Below are positions 7,646 through 16,486 of a stretch of 64,000 bases of DNA, piece by piece. Numbering within the stretch: position 1 is the first letter of the stretch; each line of letters begins with the position of its first letter. Both the position numbers and the translations under genes were made by a program. The notes under the pieces are model-generated. The model searched no databases and was not told where the DNA came from. It was given only the letters and a program-made list of their open reading frames with translations. This DNA comes from Pyrinomonadaceae bacterium. Lineage in GTDB: Bacteria > Acidobacteriota > Blastocatellia > Pyrinomonadales > Pyrinomonadaceae. The DNA is taken from contig JACMJZ010000024.1 of assembly GCA_014380365.1 (NCBI GenBank), positions 62,001 to 126,000 on the forward strand, read 5' to 3'.

Positions 7646-8641
7646 TTGACGCTTCGCACCGCAGTCATTGGCGTGGGCCATCTGGGCAAACAACACGCCC
7701 GCATCCATTCCGATCTTGCCCGCGAGGCGCTGATCGAGTTTATCTCGGTCTGCGACCTCGACGAGCAAACCGCAAACGCGATTGCAACAGAGCGAAAAGT
7801 GCGCTCGACTACGGACTGGCGCAAGCTGATCGGCAAAGTCGATGCCGTCAGCCTGGCTGTTCCAACCGAGTCGCACTGCGAGATAGCCTGCGCGCTAATG
7901 CGAGCAGGGATTCATGTGCTGGTGGAAAAGCCAATCGCCCGCACGCTGGCCGAAGCGGACGAAATGATAGCGGCGGCGGCCCAGGGCGGCGCTCTGTTGC
8001 AGGTTGGGCACGCGGAACGTTTTAACCCCGCACTCGTGGCGCTGCGTCCTCACGTGCGCAATCCTGTCTACTTTGAGATTCATCGAGTGGGTGAGTTTAC
8101 CGCGCGATCACTCGACATTGACGTCGTGCTTGACTTGATGATTCACGACCTCGACATCGTGCAATGGCTGGTTGGCGAAGACGTAGAAGTCAGCGATCTG
8201 CATGCCGTGGGAATTCCCATTCTGACGAACAAGGTCGACGCAGCAAACGCACGGCTGGAGTTTTCCTCGGGCGCCGTGGCAAACATCACCGCGTCTCGCG
8301 TTGGCACTGAGAAGATTCGGAAGATGCGCTTTTTTCAACCGCACGATTACGTCGCGGTAGACTACGCAACGAAGCACGTGTCCATCAGCAGCCTGGCGCC
8401 GCCGACAGCGAGCGGTGCGTGGCCGGGTGTGCACACGAAGAACCTGGACATCGTCGATGTGGAACCGTTACGAGGGGAAATTCTCTCATTCATTGAGGCG
8501 GCCCGCGACGGACTGCCGTCGCCGGTGTCGGGCCGTGCCGGGAGGAATGCGCTGGCCTTAGCCGTGCGCGCGTTGGAGAGAATTGCGGAGCACGCGGCGC
8601 ATCCGGGCGTAAGCGCAATCAGGCAGGCTACGAAGAGCTAG
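7646..8641 (+). CDS. Gfo/Idh/MocA family NAD(P)-dependent oxidoreductase
   Basis: 331-residue cytoplasmic dehydrogenase of the Gfo/Idh/MocA family, which acts on sugars or sugar derivatives. A Rossmann start AVIGVGHLGKQHARIHSDL (residues 6-24) is followed by VSLAVPTESHCEIA, then the catalytic-loop motif VEKPIARTLAEADEM (about 93-107). GHAERFNPA and DLMIHDLDIVQW mark the C-terminal domain with its usual lysine/histidine residues. Start is TTG at 7646 behind AGGA; the nearby ATG at 7623 is out of frame and stops at once. It is divergent from the GT39 gene, so a role in sugar-nucleotide or lipid-sugar chemistry is possible but unproven. Confidence 0.85.
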   Translation: MTLRTAVIGVGHLGKQHARIHSDLAREALIEFISVCDLDEQTANAIATERKVRSTTDWRKLIGKVDAVSLAVPTESHCEIACALMRAGIHVLVEKPIARTLAEADEMIAAAAQGGALLQVGHAERFNPALVALRPHVRNPVYFEIHRVGEFTARSLDIDVVLDLMIHDLDIVQWLVGEDVEVSDLHAVGIPILTNKVDAANARLEFSSGAVANITASRVGTEKIRKMRFFQPHDYVAVDYATKHVSISSLAPPTASGAWPGVHTKNLDIVDVEPLRGEILSFIEAARDGLPSPVSGRAGRNALALAVRALERIAEHAAHPGVSAIRQATKS

Positions 8642-8686
8642 CCAGGGCCCGGCGAGACAACGTCAAGGCAGCTGCTGAATCGGTGT

Positions 8687-8782
8687 TTAAACGCAAAGTC
8701 CGCAAAGTTCCCCGCAAAGGTCGCAGAGTAAAACCTCCTTTGCGGTTCTTTGCGGGTTTCCTTTGCGAACTTTGCGGTTAAG
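8687..8782. repeat. Inverted CGCAAAG repeats
   Basis: Iterated CGCAAAG(T/G) words at 8690-8720 are answered by CTTTGCG words at 8738-8777, giving a long imperfect hairpin. The same word composition returns at 35543-35642. It lies in the gap before the serine hydrolase gene and overlaps its possible upstream starts. Confidence 0.7.
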
Positions 8783-8798
8783 TCTTCCGCAGGTATCA

Positions 8799-9932
8799 AT
8801 GGTGTCCTCAGAACAGAAAATCTCTACATTTCTTGCCGAGCGCGTCGCGGCAGGCGACTTCCCTTCCGCTGTTTACATCGTCGCCGAAGACGGACGCACG
8901 GTTTTCGCCGATGCGCTTGGCAGCGCAGTCGCCGTGCCGTCGCGTATCCCGGCCACGCTCGACACCATTTACGATCTCGCCTCGCTCACAAAGCCGCTGG
9001 TGACAACACTACTCTGTGCCCGTCGACTCGAATCTAAAGAACTCACGCTCAATAGTTCAGTTGCGGAATTCCTGCCCGAGTTTGACCGTCCAGATAAACA
9101 GGCGATCACAGTGGGCCAATTGCTGACTCACACCTCGGGACTCCCGGCCTGGCGCCCTCTTTACATCCTGGCGGAGGGAAACACCGACCGCACTCTGGAC
9201 GCGATTGCGAATATTGATTTGGAATACTCGCCCGGCACGCGCGTCGTCTACAGCGATTTAGGCTTCATCACACTCGGCTTGCTGCTGGAGAAACTGACCG
9301 GAAAGCGCCTGGCTCAACTGGCGCAGGAAGAGATCTTTTTGCCGCTAGCGTTGGAGCGCACGTTTTTCAATCCCGAGATTGCGATGCAAACGGGTATCGC
9401 CGCCTGCGAGACCGGCAACGCTTACGAACGAAACACCTGTGCTGAAACCAAGGCCGGCGAATATCAAAACTGGCGGCAAGACGTTATTTGGGGGCAGGTA
9501 CATGACGGCAACGCGCATTTTCTCGGAGGCGCCGCCGGCCATGCGGGACTTTTTTCAACTGCACAGGAAACCCTGGCGCTGGCAAATCAATTCCTTGCAG
9601 ACTCTCCGAAATCTTCGGTTGATGGGAGCAGATTACTAAAACCTGAAACACTCGGTTTGTTTCGCAAGAACTTCACTGCTGGCTTAGAAGAGAGTCGAAC
9701 AATCGGATGGATGTTGGCCGAAACGAGCGGGTCGTCCGCCGGCCCGGATCTGCCGCCGGATAGTTTTGGCCATGCCGGCTTCACCGGCACCAGCTGCTGG
9801 ATCGATCCGAATCACGCGCGTGTTTTCATTCTCTTAACCAACCGCACTCACGCACGCGCACTTCCATTTGTAAACATCAACAGCGTCCGCCGCCAATTTC
9901 ATAGTATGGCGGTAGCAGCGCTGAACCGATGA
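8799..9932 (+). CDS. Serine hydrolase of the beta-lactamase (class C/PBP-like) family
   Basis: 377-residue protein of the Pfam beta-lactamase family, which covers esterases, D-aminopeptidases and class C enzymes. The SxxK nucleophile motif is SLTK in YDLASLTKPLVTTLL. The YxN-like motif is YSDLGF, with Asp in place of Asn. HAGFTGTSCWIDP near the end fits the HxG/KTG strand. No clear signal peptide is present, so a cytoplasmic esterase or peptidase is more likely than a secreted lactamase. ATG 8799 is chosen because the in-frame TTG at 8763 lies in the CGCAAAG repeat. Confidence 0.8.
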   Translation: MVSSEQKISTFLAERVAAGDFPSAVYIVAEDGRTVFADALGSAVAVPSRIPATLDTIYDLASLTKPLVTTLLCARRLESKELTLNSSVAEFLPEFDRPDKQAITVGQLLTHTSGLPAWRPLYILAEGNTDRTLDAIANIDLEYSPGTRVVYSDLGFITLGLLLEKLTGKRLAQLAQEEIFLPLALERTFFNPEIAMQTGIAACETGNAYERNTCAETKAGEYQNWRQDVIWGQVHDGNAHFLGGAAGHAGLFSTAQETLALANQFLADSPKSSVDGSRLLKPETLGLFRKNFTAGLEESRTIGWMLAETSGSSAGPDLPPDSFGHAGFTGTSCWIDPNHARVFILLTNRTHARALPFVNINSVRRQFHSMAVAALNR

Positions 9933-10044
9933 GAAGTACTCCAGGGCGTAGCGCTTCAAGCGCAGAGACTGGTTCAAACTAGAGACTACCCGGTCCACGG
10001 AAATCAGATTTTGGGCTTCGCAGCGGTACTTGCTATCAGCAAAT

Positions 10045-11280
10045 CTATCGGGAAGTTTCAGTGCCGGCCATTGGGCGAAGGTCCTTGGGAAGTAGCGTGA
10101 AGGATGTCAGCCCGATGAACACGCGGTCGCCTCGCCGAAGTTTCACAGCCATTGTTTCCGGCTTTGGCCTGGTCGCGATAATTGGTTTTGCCGTCTGACT
10201 CTCCGGCGTTTCAGTAGTGAGGTAGTAAGGCGTGTCACCGGTGTCGCATGAGTTACCTCCGGCTGGATCGAGACGGAGACGCAGCCGCTCATAGGCGCCG
10301 ACGAAGCTCGTCTCTTCCACAATGGCCCCCGCAAAGCAGGAATGCCCGGACGGCAGTTCCTGTGTCATGCTCAAGGCAACATCTTCCGGACGAAAGATCA
10401 GCTTGACGGGCTGGCCCTCGGTAAACTTTTCGGAGTCTATTCGCGCCGCAATTTTCGCCCCGCCAAACTCGACGTAATCTTTTCGCACGACACCTTCGAG
10501 AATGTTGGCGGCGCCGAGGAAGGTCGCAACATACTCAGTTGCCGGATTGTTGTAGACCTCAGCGGGCGTGCCAATCTGTTCGATGTTGCCAACGTTGATT
10601 ACAGCAATGCGGTCTCCCAACTCGAGCGCCTCTTCCTGGTCATGAGTAATAAAAATCGCGGGAACGTTTACCTTCTTTAGCAAGTCGCGTATTTCGCGTC
10701 GCAAGCGGGTCCGCGTCTGCGCATCCAAGGCGCCGAAAGGTTCGTCGAAGAGCAAAACTTCGGGGTCATAAGCAAGCGTCCGGGCGATCGCCACTCGCTG
10801 TTGTTGTCCTCCGGAGAGTTGCGAGGGATATTTTTTCCGATGCTCTTCCAGTTGGACTAAAGAAAGAAGCTCCTCGACCGTCTTCTTGATTTCCTTTCGT
10901 TTGCGTTTTCTGATCCTCAGTCCGTAACCGATGTTTTTCTCCACCGTCATTTTGGGAAATAGCGCGTACGACTGGAAGATTACCCCCACTCCCCGCTCGC
11001 GCGCCGGCAGCTCGGTTACGTCTTTGCCGTGGATCATTATCTTCCCCGTGTATGGCTGTTCGAGACCGGCAATGATGCGCAAGATTGTCGTCTTTCCACT
11101 CCCCGATGCCCCCAGCAAAACAAGCGCTTCCCCTTCGGCAACATCAAACGAGATGTTTTGCAGCACGCTCGTCTTGCCGAAAAACTTACTCACGCCAACC
11201 ACGCTGGCCGCGGCGGGTGGCTGGATGTCCTTTGCGTCAGCGCTGATGAGCTTTTCCATACTTCTGGCAACTTGGGCCAT
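10045..11280 (-). CDS. cysA: Sulfate-type ABC transporter ATPase
   Basis: ATP-binding subunit of a CysA/ModC/PotA-type importer. Walker A GASGSGKTT, Q-loop IFQSYALFP, signature LSGGQQQRVAIARTL, Walker B VLLFDEPFGALD and the switch HDQEEALELGDR are complete. The C-terminal 130 residues resemble the CysA/TOBE regulatory domain. A poorly conserved tail of about 110 residues makes the protein longer (411 aa) than E. coli CysA. ATG 11280 is preferred over the TTG codons before it. It is the last gene of a three-gene minus-strand operon with the permease and binding protein, so sulfate or thiosulfate uptake is the natural reading. Confidence 0.88.
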   Translation of the reverse strand: MAQVARSMEKLISADAKDIQPPAAASVVGVSKFFGKTSVLQNISFDVAEGEALVLLGASGSGKTTILRIIAGLEQPYTGKIMIHGKDVTELPARERGVGVIFQSYALFPKMTVEKNIGYGLRIRKRKRKEIKKTVEELLSLVQLEEHRKKYPSQLSGGQQQRVAIARTLAYDPEVLLFDEPFGALDAQTRTRLRREIRDLLKKVNVPAIFITHDQEEALELGDRIAVINVGNIEQIGTPAEVYNNPATEYVATFLGAANILEGVVRKDYVEFGGAKIAARIDSEKFTEGQPVKLIFRPEDVALSMTQELPSGHSCFAGAIVEETSFVGAYERLRLRLDPAGGNSCDTGDTPYYLTTETPESQTAKPIIATRPKPETMAVKLRRGDRVFIGLTSFTLLPKDLRPMAGTETSR

Positions 11281-11366
11281 CAACAAAACCTCAACGAATC
11301 AATGCAGCTTTTTCTCTGTGCATCCCCTGTAGACGCACAGAGATCAATCCAAACCAAGGACGGATT

Positions 11367-12203
11367 TCAATCTACATCAAGCCAATCCCTGGCAAAAAAT
11401 AGCACACTAAAAATCAGAAACGAAAAAAGCGCCAGGACAATCGCGATTGCGTTTGCTGCTTCAATCTGGCCCTCGTTGAATTTGGCGAAGATGTAAAGCG
11501 GTGCTGTCTGCGTTCGGCCAGCCAGATTGCCGGAAACCAGAATCGTCGAACCAAACTCACCTACCGCGCGGGCGAAGGTTAACAACGCACCCGAGACGAT
11601 CGCGCCTCGCAACGACGGTAGCGTGACATGCCAGAAGGTCTGCACGCGCGTCGCGCCTATCGTCGCCGAGGCCTCTTCCAGCGATCGGCTCATCGTATCG
11701 AATACAGGTTTAATAACTCCGAAAGCGAGCGGAAAGGTGACAAAGATGTTGGCGAGGATGATGGCCCCCGCCGTAAACATCGTTTGAATTCCATGGGGCG
11801 CGAGGAAGCGGCCCAGAGTGCCGTACGGCCCCCATAAAAGCAGGAGCGCAAAGCCTGCGACCGCGGTCGGGATTGCGGTCGGCAGCGAGATGGTGACGAT
11901 CAATGCGTTGCGTCCCCAGAAGTTGTAACGAGAAAGCACGTAAGCGGCAAAGAGTCCAAAGATGACGTTGAACAGAGTGGCCCAAAAACTTGTGACCATC
12001 GAAAGCTTGAGCGCGAACACAGCCTCTGGCGCGGTGAGCGACTCCATGAAACTCGTCAGCCCCTGACTGGTGCCGAACAGAAAGATCGACGCCAGCGGCA
12101 GGAACACCAACGGCAACATCATGAGCACGAGCATGCCGATGCTCAAAGGCCGCGCGACATCGAAGCCGCGCACGTGACGCATTGTGGGAATCATGCTGCT
12201 CAT
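11367..12203 (-). CDS. cysW: Sulfate-type ABC transporter permease, the only one in the operon
   Basis: Inner-membrane permease of about 278 aa with six predicted helices. The EAA loop is LEEASATIGATRVQTFWHVTLPSLRGAIVSG, with VGEFGSTILVSGN downstream, typical of CysT/CysW/ModB. Canonical sulfate importers encode two permeases (CysT and CysW); only one is present here, so it may form a homodimer as ModB does, or the partner lies elsewhere. Start is uncertain: ATG 12203 is used, but 12233 or 12194 are possible because the upstream gap is filled by a family C repeat. Symbol is by family likeness; cysT would be equally fair. Confidence 0.8.
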   Translation of the reverse strand: MSSMIPTMRHVRGFDVARPLSIGMLVLMMLPLVFLPLASIFLFGTSQGLTSFMESLTAPEAVFALKLSMVTSFWATLFNVIFGLFAAYVLSRYNFWGRNALIVTISLPTAIPTAVAGFALLLLWGPYGTLGRFLAPHGIQTMFTAGAIILANIFVTFPLAFGVIKPVFDTMSRSLEEASATIGATRVQTFWHVTLPSLRGAIVSGALLTFARAVGEFGSTILVSGNLAGRTQTAPLYIFAKFNEGQIEAANAIAIVLALFSFLIFSVLFFARDWLDVD

Positions 12204-12240
12204 AAGTTCACGTGGCGTGGGCATCCTGCCCATGATCCGT

Positions 12241-12302
12241 CACGGACGGGTCGAGCACCCCAGCGGGGCTGCCCCGCCGGGGACCCCGCACGCCCGTGCC
12301 AC
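12241..12302. repeat. GC-rich 62-bp REP element, family C
   Basis: The element is a compound palindrome with GGGGCTGCCCCGCCGGGGAC at its core. It matches 33145-33206 at 58 of 62 positions. It lies between the binding-protein and permease genes and touches the stop codon of the former, so a folded RNA here could set their relative expression. Confidence 0.85.
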
Positions 12303-13337
12303 TCACTTTCGTTGCACCTGGTCCCTGAATATCCCTTCAATGATTTCAGGGTAGGCTCTGTTCCACCCGCCAAAGTAGTCAATCGTAAACTCTGTCTCGA
12401 TCTGGGCGAGGTGCTTGTTTTCCTGGTTCAGCGTTGGATCGATTCCCGAACGGTAATGAAATTTAACGAACGCCTTTTGCGCCTCGTCGCTCCAGAGATA
12501 CTGCATAAACGCGTCCACTACCGGCCGCTTCGCTGCGGAAACGTTTCGGTCGATGACGACGGCAGGGTGTTCGCTGAAGATTGTGGCCTTGGGAATCACA
12601 ACCTCGAGCGGCGTTTTACCGGTTTCCTTCATCAGCAGGCCCTCGAGTTCGTAAGTCACCAGGGCGTCTCCGAAGCCGGTTTCAAACTGAGTACGGGCTT
12701 CGCGCGCCGATCCGGGGGTGGAAATAACGTTACGCCAGATAGCCCGCAGCGTTTGCAGCGCAAGCTCTTTATTCTGCCCGCCTGACTGCCTCTCTGACTT
12801 GACCAGCTCAGAACCGTACATCGCCAATACCGACCATTGCGCGCCCCCCGAACTAACAGGATCAGGATGAATCAAGCGCACGCCTGCTTTCGCAAGATCC
12901 GTAAAATCTAGTATCCCTTTCGGATTTCCCTGGCGCACCAGGATCACAAACGGTGTCTTATTCAAGATTCCCTTGTTCGGCAACGTGCGCCAGTCCGACG
13001 TGACAAACCCGCCGTCCTTAAGTCGGCTGGCGTCGCGCTCAATCGAGAGGATCGCGATATCGGCGCTGACACCCTGCAGGATCTGGTTGGTAATCGTTTC
13101 GGAACCGGCAAAAGACGATGTAAAGTTTACGTCGACGCCATGCTCGCGTTTCCACTTGGCAGCGAACCCGGGATAGACAGCCTTCTCCAGCGATTCCTTC
13201 ATGATCGAGAATCCGTACACGGTTATGTTCAGTCCGCCTTTGTCCGACGTTGGTTGCGGCAGGCAGCCGGCGATTAGAGCGAGCGAGGTCAAGGCCCCAC
13301 AAATCAAAGCCGGCCGGCTGAATATACGTTTTCGCAT
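12303..13337 (-). CDS. sbp: Sulfate/thiosulfate-binding lipoprotein of the ABC importer
   Basis: 344-residue periplasmic solute-binding lipoprotein. From ATG 13337 (AGGA upstream) a short signal ends in LIAGC with Cys25 as the lipidation site. Family features of Sbp/CysP follow: VYGFSIMKESLEKAVYPGF, SFAGSETITNQILQG, HPDPVSSGGAQWSVLAMYG and TYELEGLLM, which surround the oxyanion pocket. It is first in the operon with the single permease and CysA. Sulfate specificity is from family likeness, not from binding residues alone. Confidence 0.87.
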   Translation of the reverse strand: MRKRIFSRPALICGALTSLALIAGCLPQPTSDKGGLNITVYGFSIMKESLEKAVYPGFAAKWKREHGVDVNFTSSFAGSETITNQILQGVSADIAILSIERDASRLKDGGFVTSDWRTLPNKGILNKTPFVILVRQGNPKGILDFTDLAKAGVRLIHPDPVSSGGAQWSVLAMYGSELVKSERQSGGQNKELALQTLRAIWRNVISTPGSAREARTQFETGFGDALVTYELEGLLMKETGKTPLEVVIPKATIFSEHPAVVIDRNVSAAKRPVVDAFMQYLWSDEAQKAFVKFHYRSGIDPTLNQENKHLAQIETEFTIDYFGGWNRAYPEIIEGIFRDQVQRK

Positions 13338-13463
13338 GAGGAGTCCTGCTCTTCTCATCTGATCAATGCTGCAATCGGCCACGACGGTATTTCGCTTAAA
13401 GGGGTTCTTGGTCTATACCATACCTTCGACTCGTCTGGAAAGACCCGGAAGGTTGCAATTAGA

Positions 13464-14318
13464 ATGTCTCCCTTGCAATTGTTTGGCGCCCCAAACAGAA
13501 ACCCTACCGTCAGCGAGGGCTCAGGCTTTATCTGGACGAGCCCCTGCTTACGCGCGGTCATCTGTTTTCTCGCTCTTCTGGTAGCGAGTTGCCAACCGCA
13601 ACCATCAAAGACCAGTCAATCCAAGTCGCCGGAGATTGTCGTTGCGGCCGCCGCAAACCTCACCGACGCGTTCGCGGAAGTTGGCGCACGGTTTACCAGC
13701 AAGACCGGAGTTCGAGTCGTTTTCAGTTTTGGAGCGACGGCTGACCTTGCAAAGCAAATCGAAAACGGCGCCCCGTTTGATTTGTTCGCGGCGGCGGATA
13801 CGGAACATGTAGACAGCCTGGAACAGAAAGGCCTGCTTACTCCGGAAACTCGAGCACTTTACGCAAGGGGGCGCCTCGTGATGTGGTTGCCGCCGGGCAG
13901 TAGTTTGAAGGCGCTGCGAATCGAGGACATCATCACCAAGGACTTCGACCGCATCGCTGTCGCCAAACCCGACGTAGCGCCATACGGACGAGCAACAGTG
14001 GAGAGTCTGCGCGCGCTAGGCATCTGGAGCCAGGTCGAACCAAAGGTGATCTACGCGCAGAATGTCTCGCAAGCAAAGCAGTATGCGTCCACCGGAAATG
14101 CGGAGGTTGCCTTCCTGCCCCTTGCGCTCGCACCTCCAGGCTCAGGGACGTACATTGAAGTAAACGCTGCCCTGCACGGCCCAATCGATCAGGCGCTGGG
14201 GATCGTGGAGAATTCCCCAAACCAAACCGCGGCCCGGCAGTTTGTTGAGTTTTTGCTGAGTGACGAAGGTCAGGAAATCATGGTAAGGAAGGGATATCGG
14301 AGGCCAATATCAGAATAG
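13464..14318 (+). CDS. modA: Molybdate-binding lipoprotein
   Basis: 284-residue periplasmic binding protein of the ModA family. A hydrophobic segment ends ALLVASCQP, a lipobox. The mature part begins IVVAAAANLTDAFAEVGARF, with FSFGATADLAKQIENGAPFDLFAAAD, KPDVAPYGRATVESL and NVSQAKQYASTGNAEVAFLPL, all classic ModA signatures. No modB or modC is adjacent. The N-terminal 32 residues before the signal contain a stretch (near 13502-13527) resembling the family B palindrome half, so the true leader may have been altered by repeat insertion. Divergent from the sulfate-type operon; it may share that operon's permease and ATPase, which is inference. Confidence 0.88.
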   Translation: MSPLQLFGAPNRNPTVSEGSGFIWTSPCLRAVICFLALLVASCQPQPSKTSQSKSPEIVVAAAANLTDAFAEVGARFTSKTGVRVVFSFGATADLAKQIENGAPFDLFAAADTEHVDSLEQKGLLTPETRALYARGRLVMWLPPGSSLKALRIEDIITKDFDRIAVAKPDVAPYGRATVESLRALGIWSQVEPKVIYAQNVSQAKQYASTGNAEVAFLPLALAPPGSGTYIEVNAALHGPIDQALGIVENSPNQTAARQFVEFLLSDEGQEIMVRKGYRRPISE

Positions 14319-14642
14319 ATGTCGGTGCACACACTACACGATGATATTCAACTTCCGAAAGTGGCGGATGATTTTCGGAACAGGCCTGGGACCTCACCTG
14401 ACGGATGCGACCTTAGGCGAGAGCGGCTGACCGTGATATCTTCCTTCGCGGTTAAGTTTTGAACAGCAGTCCCGCTATGTACGCCTGCGTACATAACTGG
14501 TAAACTACTCCGCGAATTGGCCGCCACATCAGGAACCAGAATCACACCGTGTTTCTTTTTTTGAACGCCTCTTTAGTTGAATAGGGCGTTCCAAAGACTA
14601 ATCTTTAGTGTCGTCCGCTAATACAAATGGATCGGGACAGTT
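14319..14642. other. 324-bp gap before the radical SAM gene
   Basis: Apart from the perfect inverted repeat at 14476-14495 I see no gene, terminator or strong promoter. A weak TTGAAT/TAATCT pair with 16-bp spacing near 14575-14605 could be a promoter for the downstream gene. Confidence 0.4.
14476..14495. promoter_or_regulatory. Perfect inverted repeat, possible operator
   Basis: TATGTACGC-CT-GCGTACATA: two 9-bp arms with a 2-bp centre, typical of a dimeric helix-turn-helix repressor site. It is about 150 bp upstream of the B12-radical SAM gene. The factor is unknown. Confidence 0.45.
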
Positions 14643-16217
14643 ATGAAAATCTTACTTTACAATCCTGACAACGGCGTCACACGCAATTTCATGCCTCACC
14701 TCTGGATGTTCCTCCTTCAGGCGCTCACCCCTCCCGGTCATGAAGTGATCTTGATCGACGGCAACGCCAAGGCCATGGACGACGATGAGATTGTTCAGTT
14801 CGTCAAAGACAACCACATCGGCCTGGTGGGAATCGGCGCGATGACCAGGATGGTGGCGAAGGCTTACCGCGTCGCCACGGCGATTCGTGCCGCTGGAGTA
14901 CCGGTCGTGATGGGCGGGCCGCACGTCACGGAGTGTCCCGACGAAGCGATTGGAAAAGACGGCGGACCGCGCTATGCGGACGCGGTAGCGCTGGGCGAAG
15001 CTGACGAAACCTGGCCGTTGATTGTCCAAGATGCCGCGCGCGGAGAACTCAAAGAAGTCTATCAGCCTGAGCGCGATGCAAAAGGTGTGGATCGCAAACC
15101 GAGCCTGCAGCCCTATCCTTCGATCCCCTGGGAGAACCTGGACCTGGACCAGTTTAGTCTGGTGCCGAAGATGTTTCGTTCCCGCTTGTCCACTCTGGGC
15201 GCTGGCTGGGGATCATTTCACGTGGTGCCACTCGAGACCGGTCGAGGGTGTCCGTATGGTTGCGAGTTTTGCACAGTCACCGGATTCTTCGGCGACTCGA
15301 TCCGCTTTCGAACAAACGAGAGCGTAGTGGACGAGCTGCTGCGACTCAAGGCGCGCGCCCGCAAAGAACGCGGCCAGATCGCGGTCTTCTTTATTGACGA
15401 CAATCTCGCTATCAATATCAAACGTACCAAGTCGCTCTTGCGGGACATTATCAAAGCCGGCGCGCAACTCCCCTGGGTAGCTCAGATCAGCGCGAACCTG
15501 CTGCGCGACGAAGAACTGGTTGACCTCATCGCTGAATCCGGCGGCCAATGGGTCTTCATCGGCATGGAGTCGATTGACCCGGCAAACATGGCTGACGTCA
15601 ACAAAAACTTCAGCAAGCCGAGTGAATATGGCGCCGTACTCCAACGATTGGCGGAACGGAACGTTTACGCTATCACCTCGTTCATTTTCGGCATGGATAA
15701 CGACACGGCAGGCGTGGCCCAGCGCACGGTCAGTGAAATCAACTCCTGGCCGCCGGGCCTGCCCGTCTTCGGCCAACTAACGCCGTTTCCCGCGACGCCG
15801 CTCTACGACCGTCTGGCAAAAGCTGGACGCCTGACGCGCCCCAAACACTGGATGGACTTTGCGCCTTTCTGGATGGCCCACACGCCGCTGAAGATGACCA
15901 TCCAGGAAGCGCGACAGGAAACTGACAGTGCCTGGCGTGCTTCGTACAGCCCGGAACGAAACGCCGAGGCGATCAATTCGATCAGCCATGCGCCCTTCAG
16001 ATACCGTCTCAGTCATCTCGTCTCGCGTCTCTTCTTCCGCGGCATCTACTTCCCACAGATGAACAAGCGCGCCTGGTTGAAGTTGGCCTTTCAAAACCGT
16101 CGCCCAATTCTGAGCCTTGCCAAAGAAGCCTTTGGGATGTGGCGTGCTGCAAAGAAAAACAAACCAGTCGTTCAAGACGAACCAGCAACTTTGATGAACG
16201 AACAAAAGGCCGCCTGA
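14643..16217 (+). CDS. B12-binding radical SAM enzyme, substrate unknown
   Basis: 524-residue cytoplasmic class B radical SAM protein. Residues 1-135 form a cobalamin-binding Rossmann-type domain (MKILLYNPDNG; ILIDGNAKAMDDDE; VVMGGPHVTECPDE) without the DxHxxG motif, as is common in this class. The 4Fe-4S ligands are C203, C207 and C210 in RGCPYGCEFC. IAVFFIDDNLAINI and VFIGMESIDPANM are expected SAM-domain strands. A C-terminal region of about 130 residues is poorly conserved. Members methylate unactivated carbons (for example hopanoids) or rearrange lipids, but I cannot assign a substrate. It stands alone with its own upstream region. Confidence 0.87.
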   Translation: MKILLYNPDNGVTRNFMPHLWMFLLQALTPPGHEVILIDGNAKAMDDDEIVQFVKDNHIGLVGIGAMTRMVAKAYRVATAIRAAGVPVVMGGPHVTECPDEAIGKDGGPRYADAVALGEADETWPLIVQDAARGELKEVYQPERDAKGVDRKPSLQPYPSIPWENLDLDQFSLVPKMFRSRLSTLGAGWGSFHVVPLETGRGCPYGCEFCTVTGFFGDSIRFRTNESVVDELLRLKARARKERGQIAVFFIDDNLAINIKRTKSLLRDIIKAGAQLPWVAQISANLLRDEELVDLIAESGGQWVFIGMESIDPANMADVNKNFSKPSEYGAVLQRLAERNVYAITSFIFGMDNDTAGVAQRTVSEINSWPPGLPVFGQLTPFPATPLYDRLAKAGRLTRPKHWMDFAPFWMAHTPLKMTIQEARQETDSAWRASYSPERNAEAINSISHAPFRYRLSHLVSRLFFRGIYFPQMNKRAWLKLAFQNRRPILSLAKEAFGMWRAAKKNKPVVQDEPATLMNEQKAA

Positions 16218-16274
16218 CCCGAATTCCAATCCGTCTCAACCCCGATGGGTTGCACCCTCTTCGATACGCCAAAC

Positions 16275-16326
16275 CAACGTAGCCGCTAAGCGGCAACGTT
16301 GGGCTGAAAGCCGCAACCGCTTCGCG
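16275..16326. repeat. Small REP-like hairpin
   Basis: CAACGTAGCCGCTAAGCGGC and the following AACGTTG, then GCCGCAACCGCTTCGCGGC, form adjacent hairpins in the gap before pepE. I found no second copy in the window. Confidence 0.45.
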
Positions 16327-16486
16327 GCATGAACCCGGCGTCACGACAACCTTCTGCTCCCTCGATCCTACTTCGTATCTCTGATATAAAGCGGGCTTGT
16401 TTCTCTCTCATTCAGACGATCCCGCACGGACTCCTTCAACTGATGGACGGCCGAGTTTGCGATTCCGGCCGGAGCAGGAGACAGGA

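Noticed and set aside
14348-14545. 65-aa minus-strand ORF
   Set aside because: No domain or ribosome site; it crosses the palindrome at 14476-14495.
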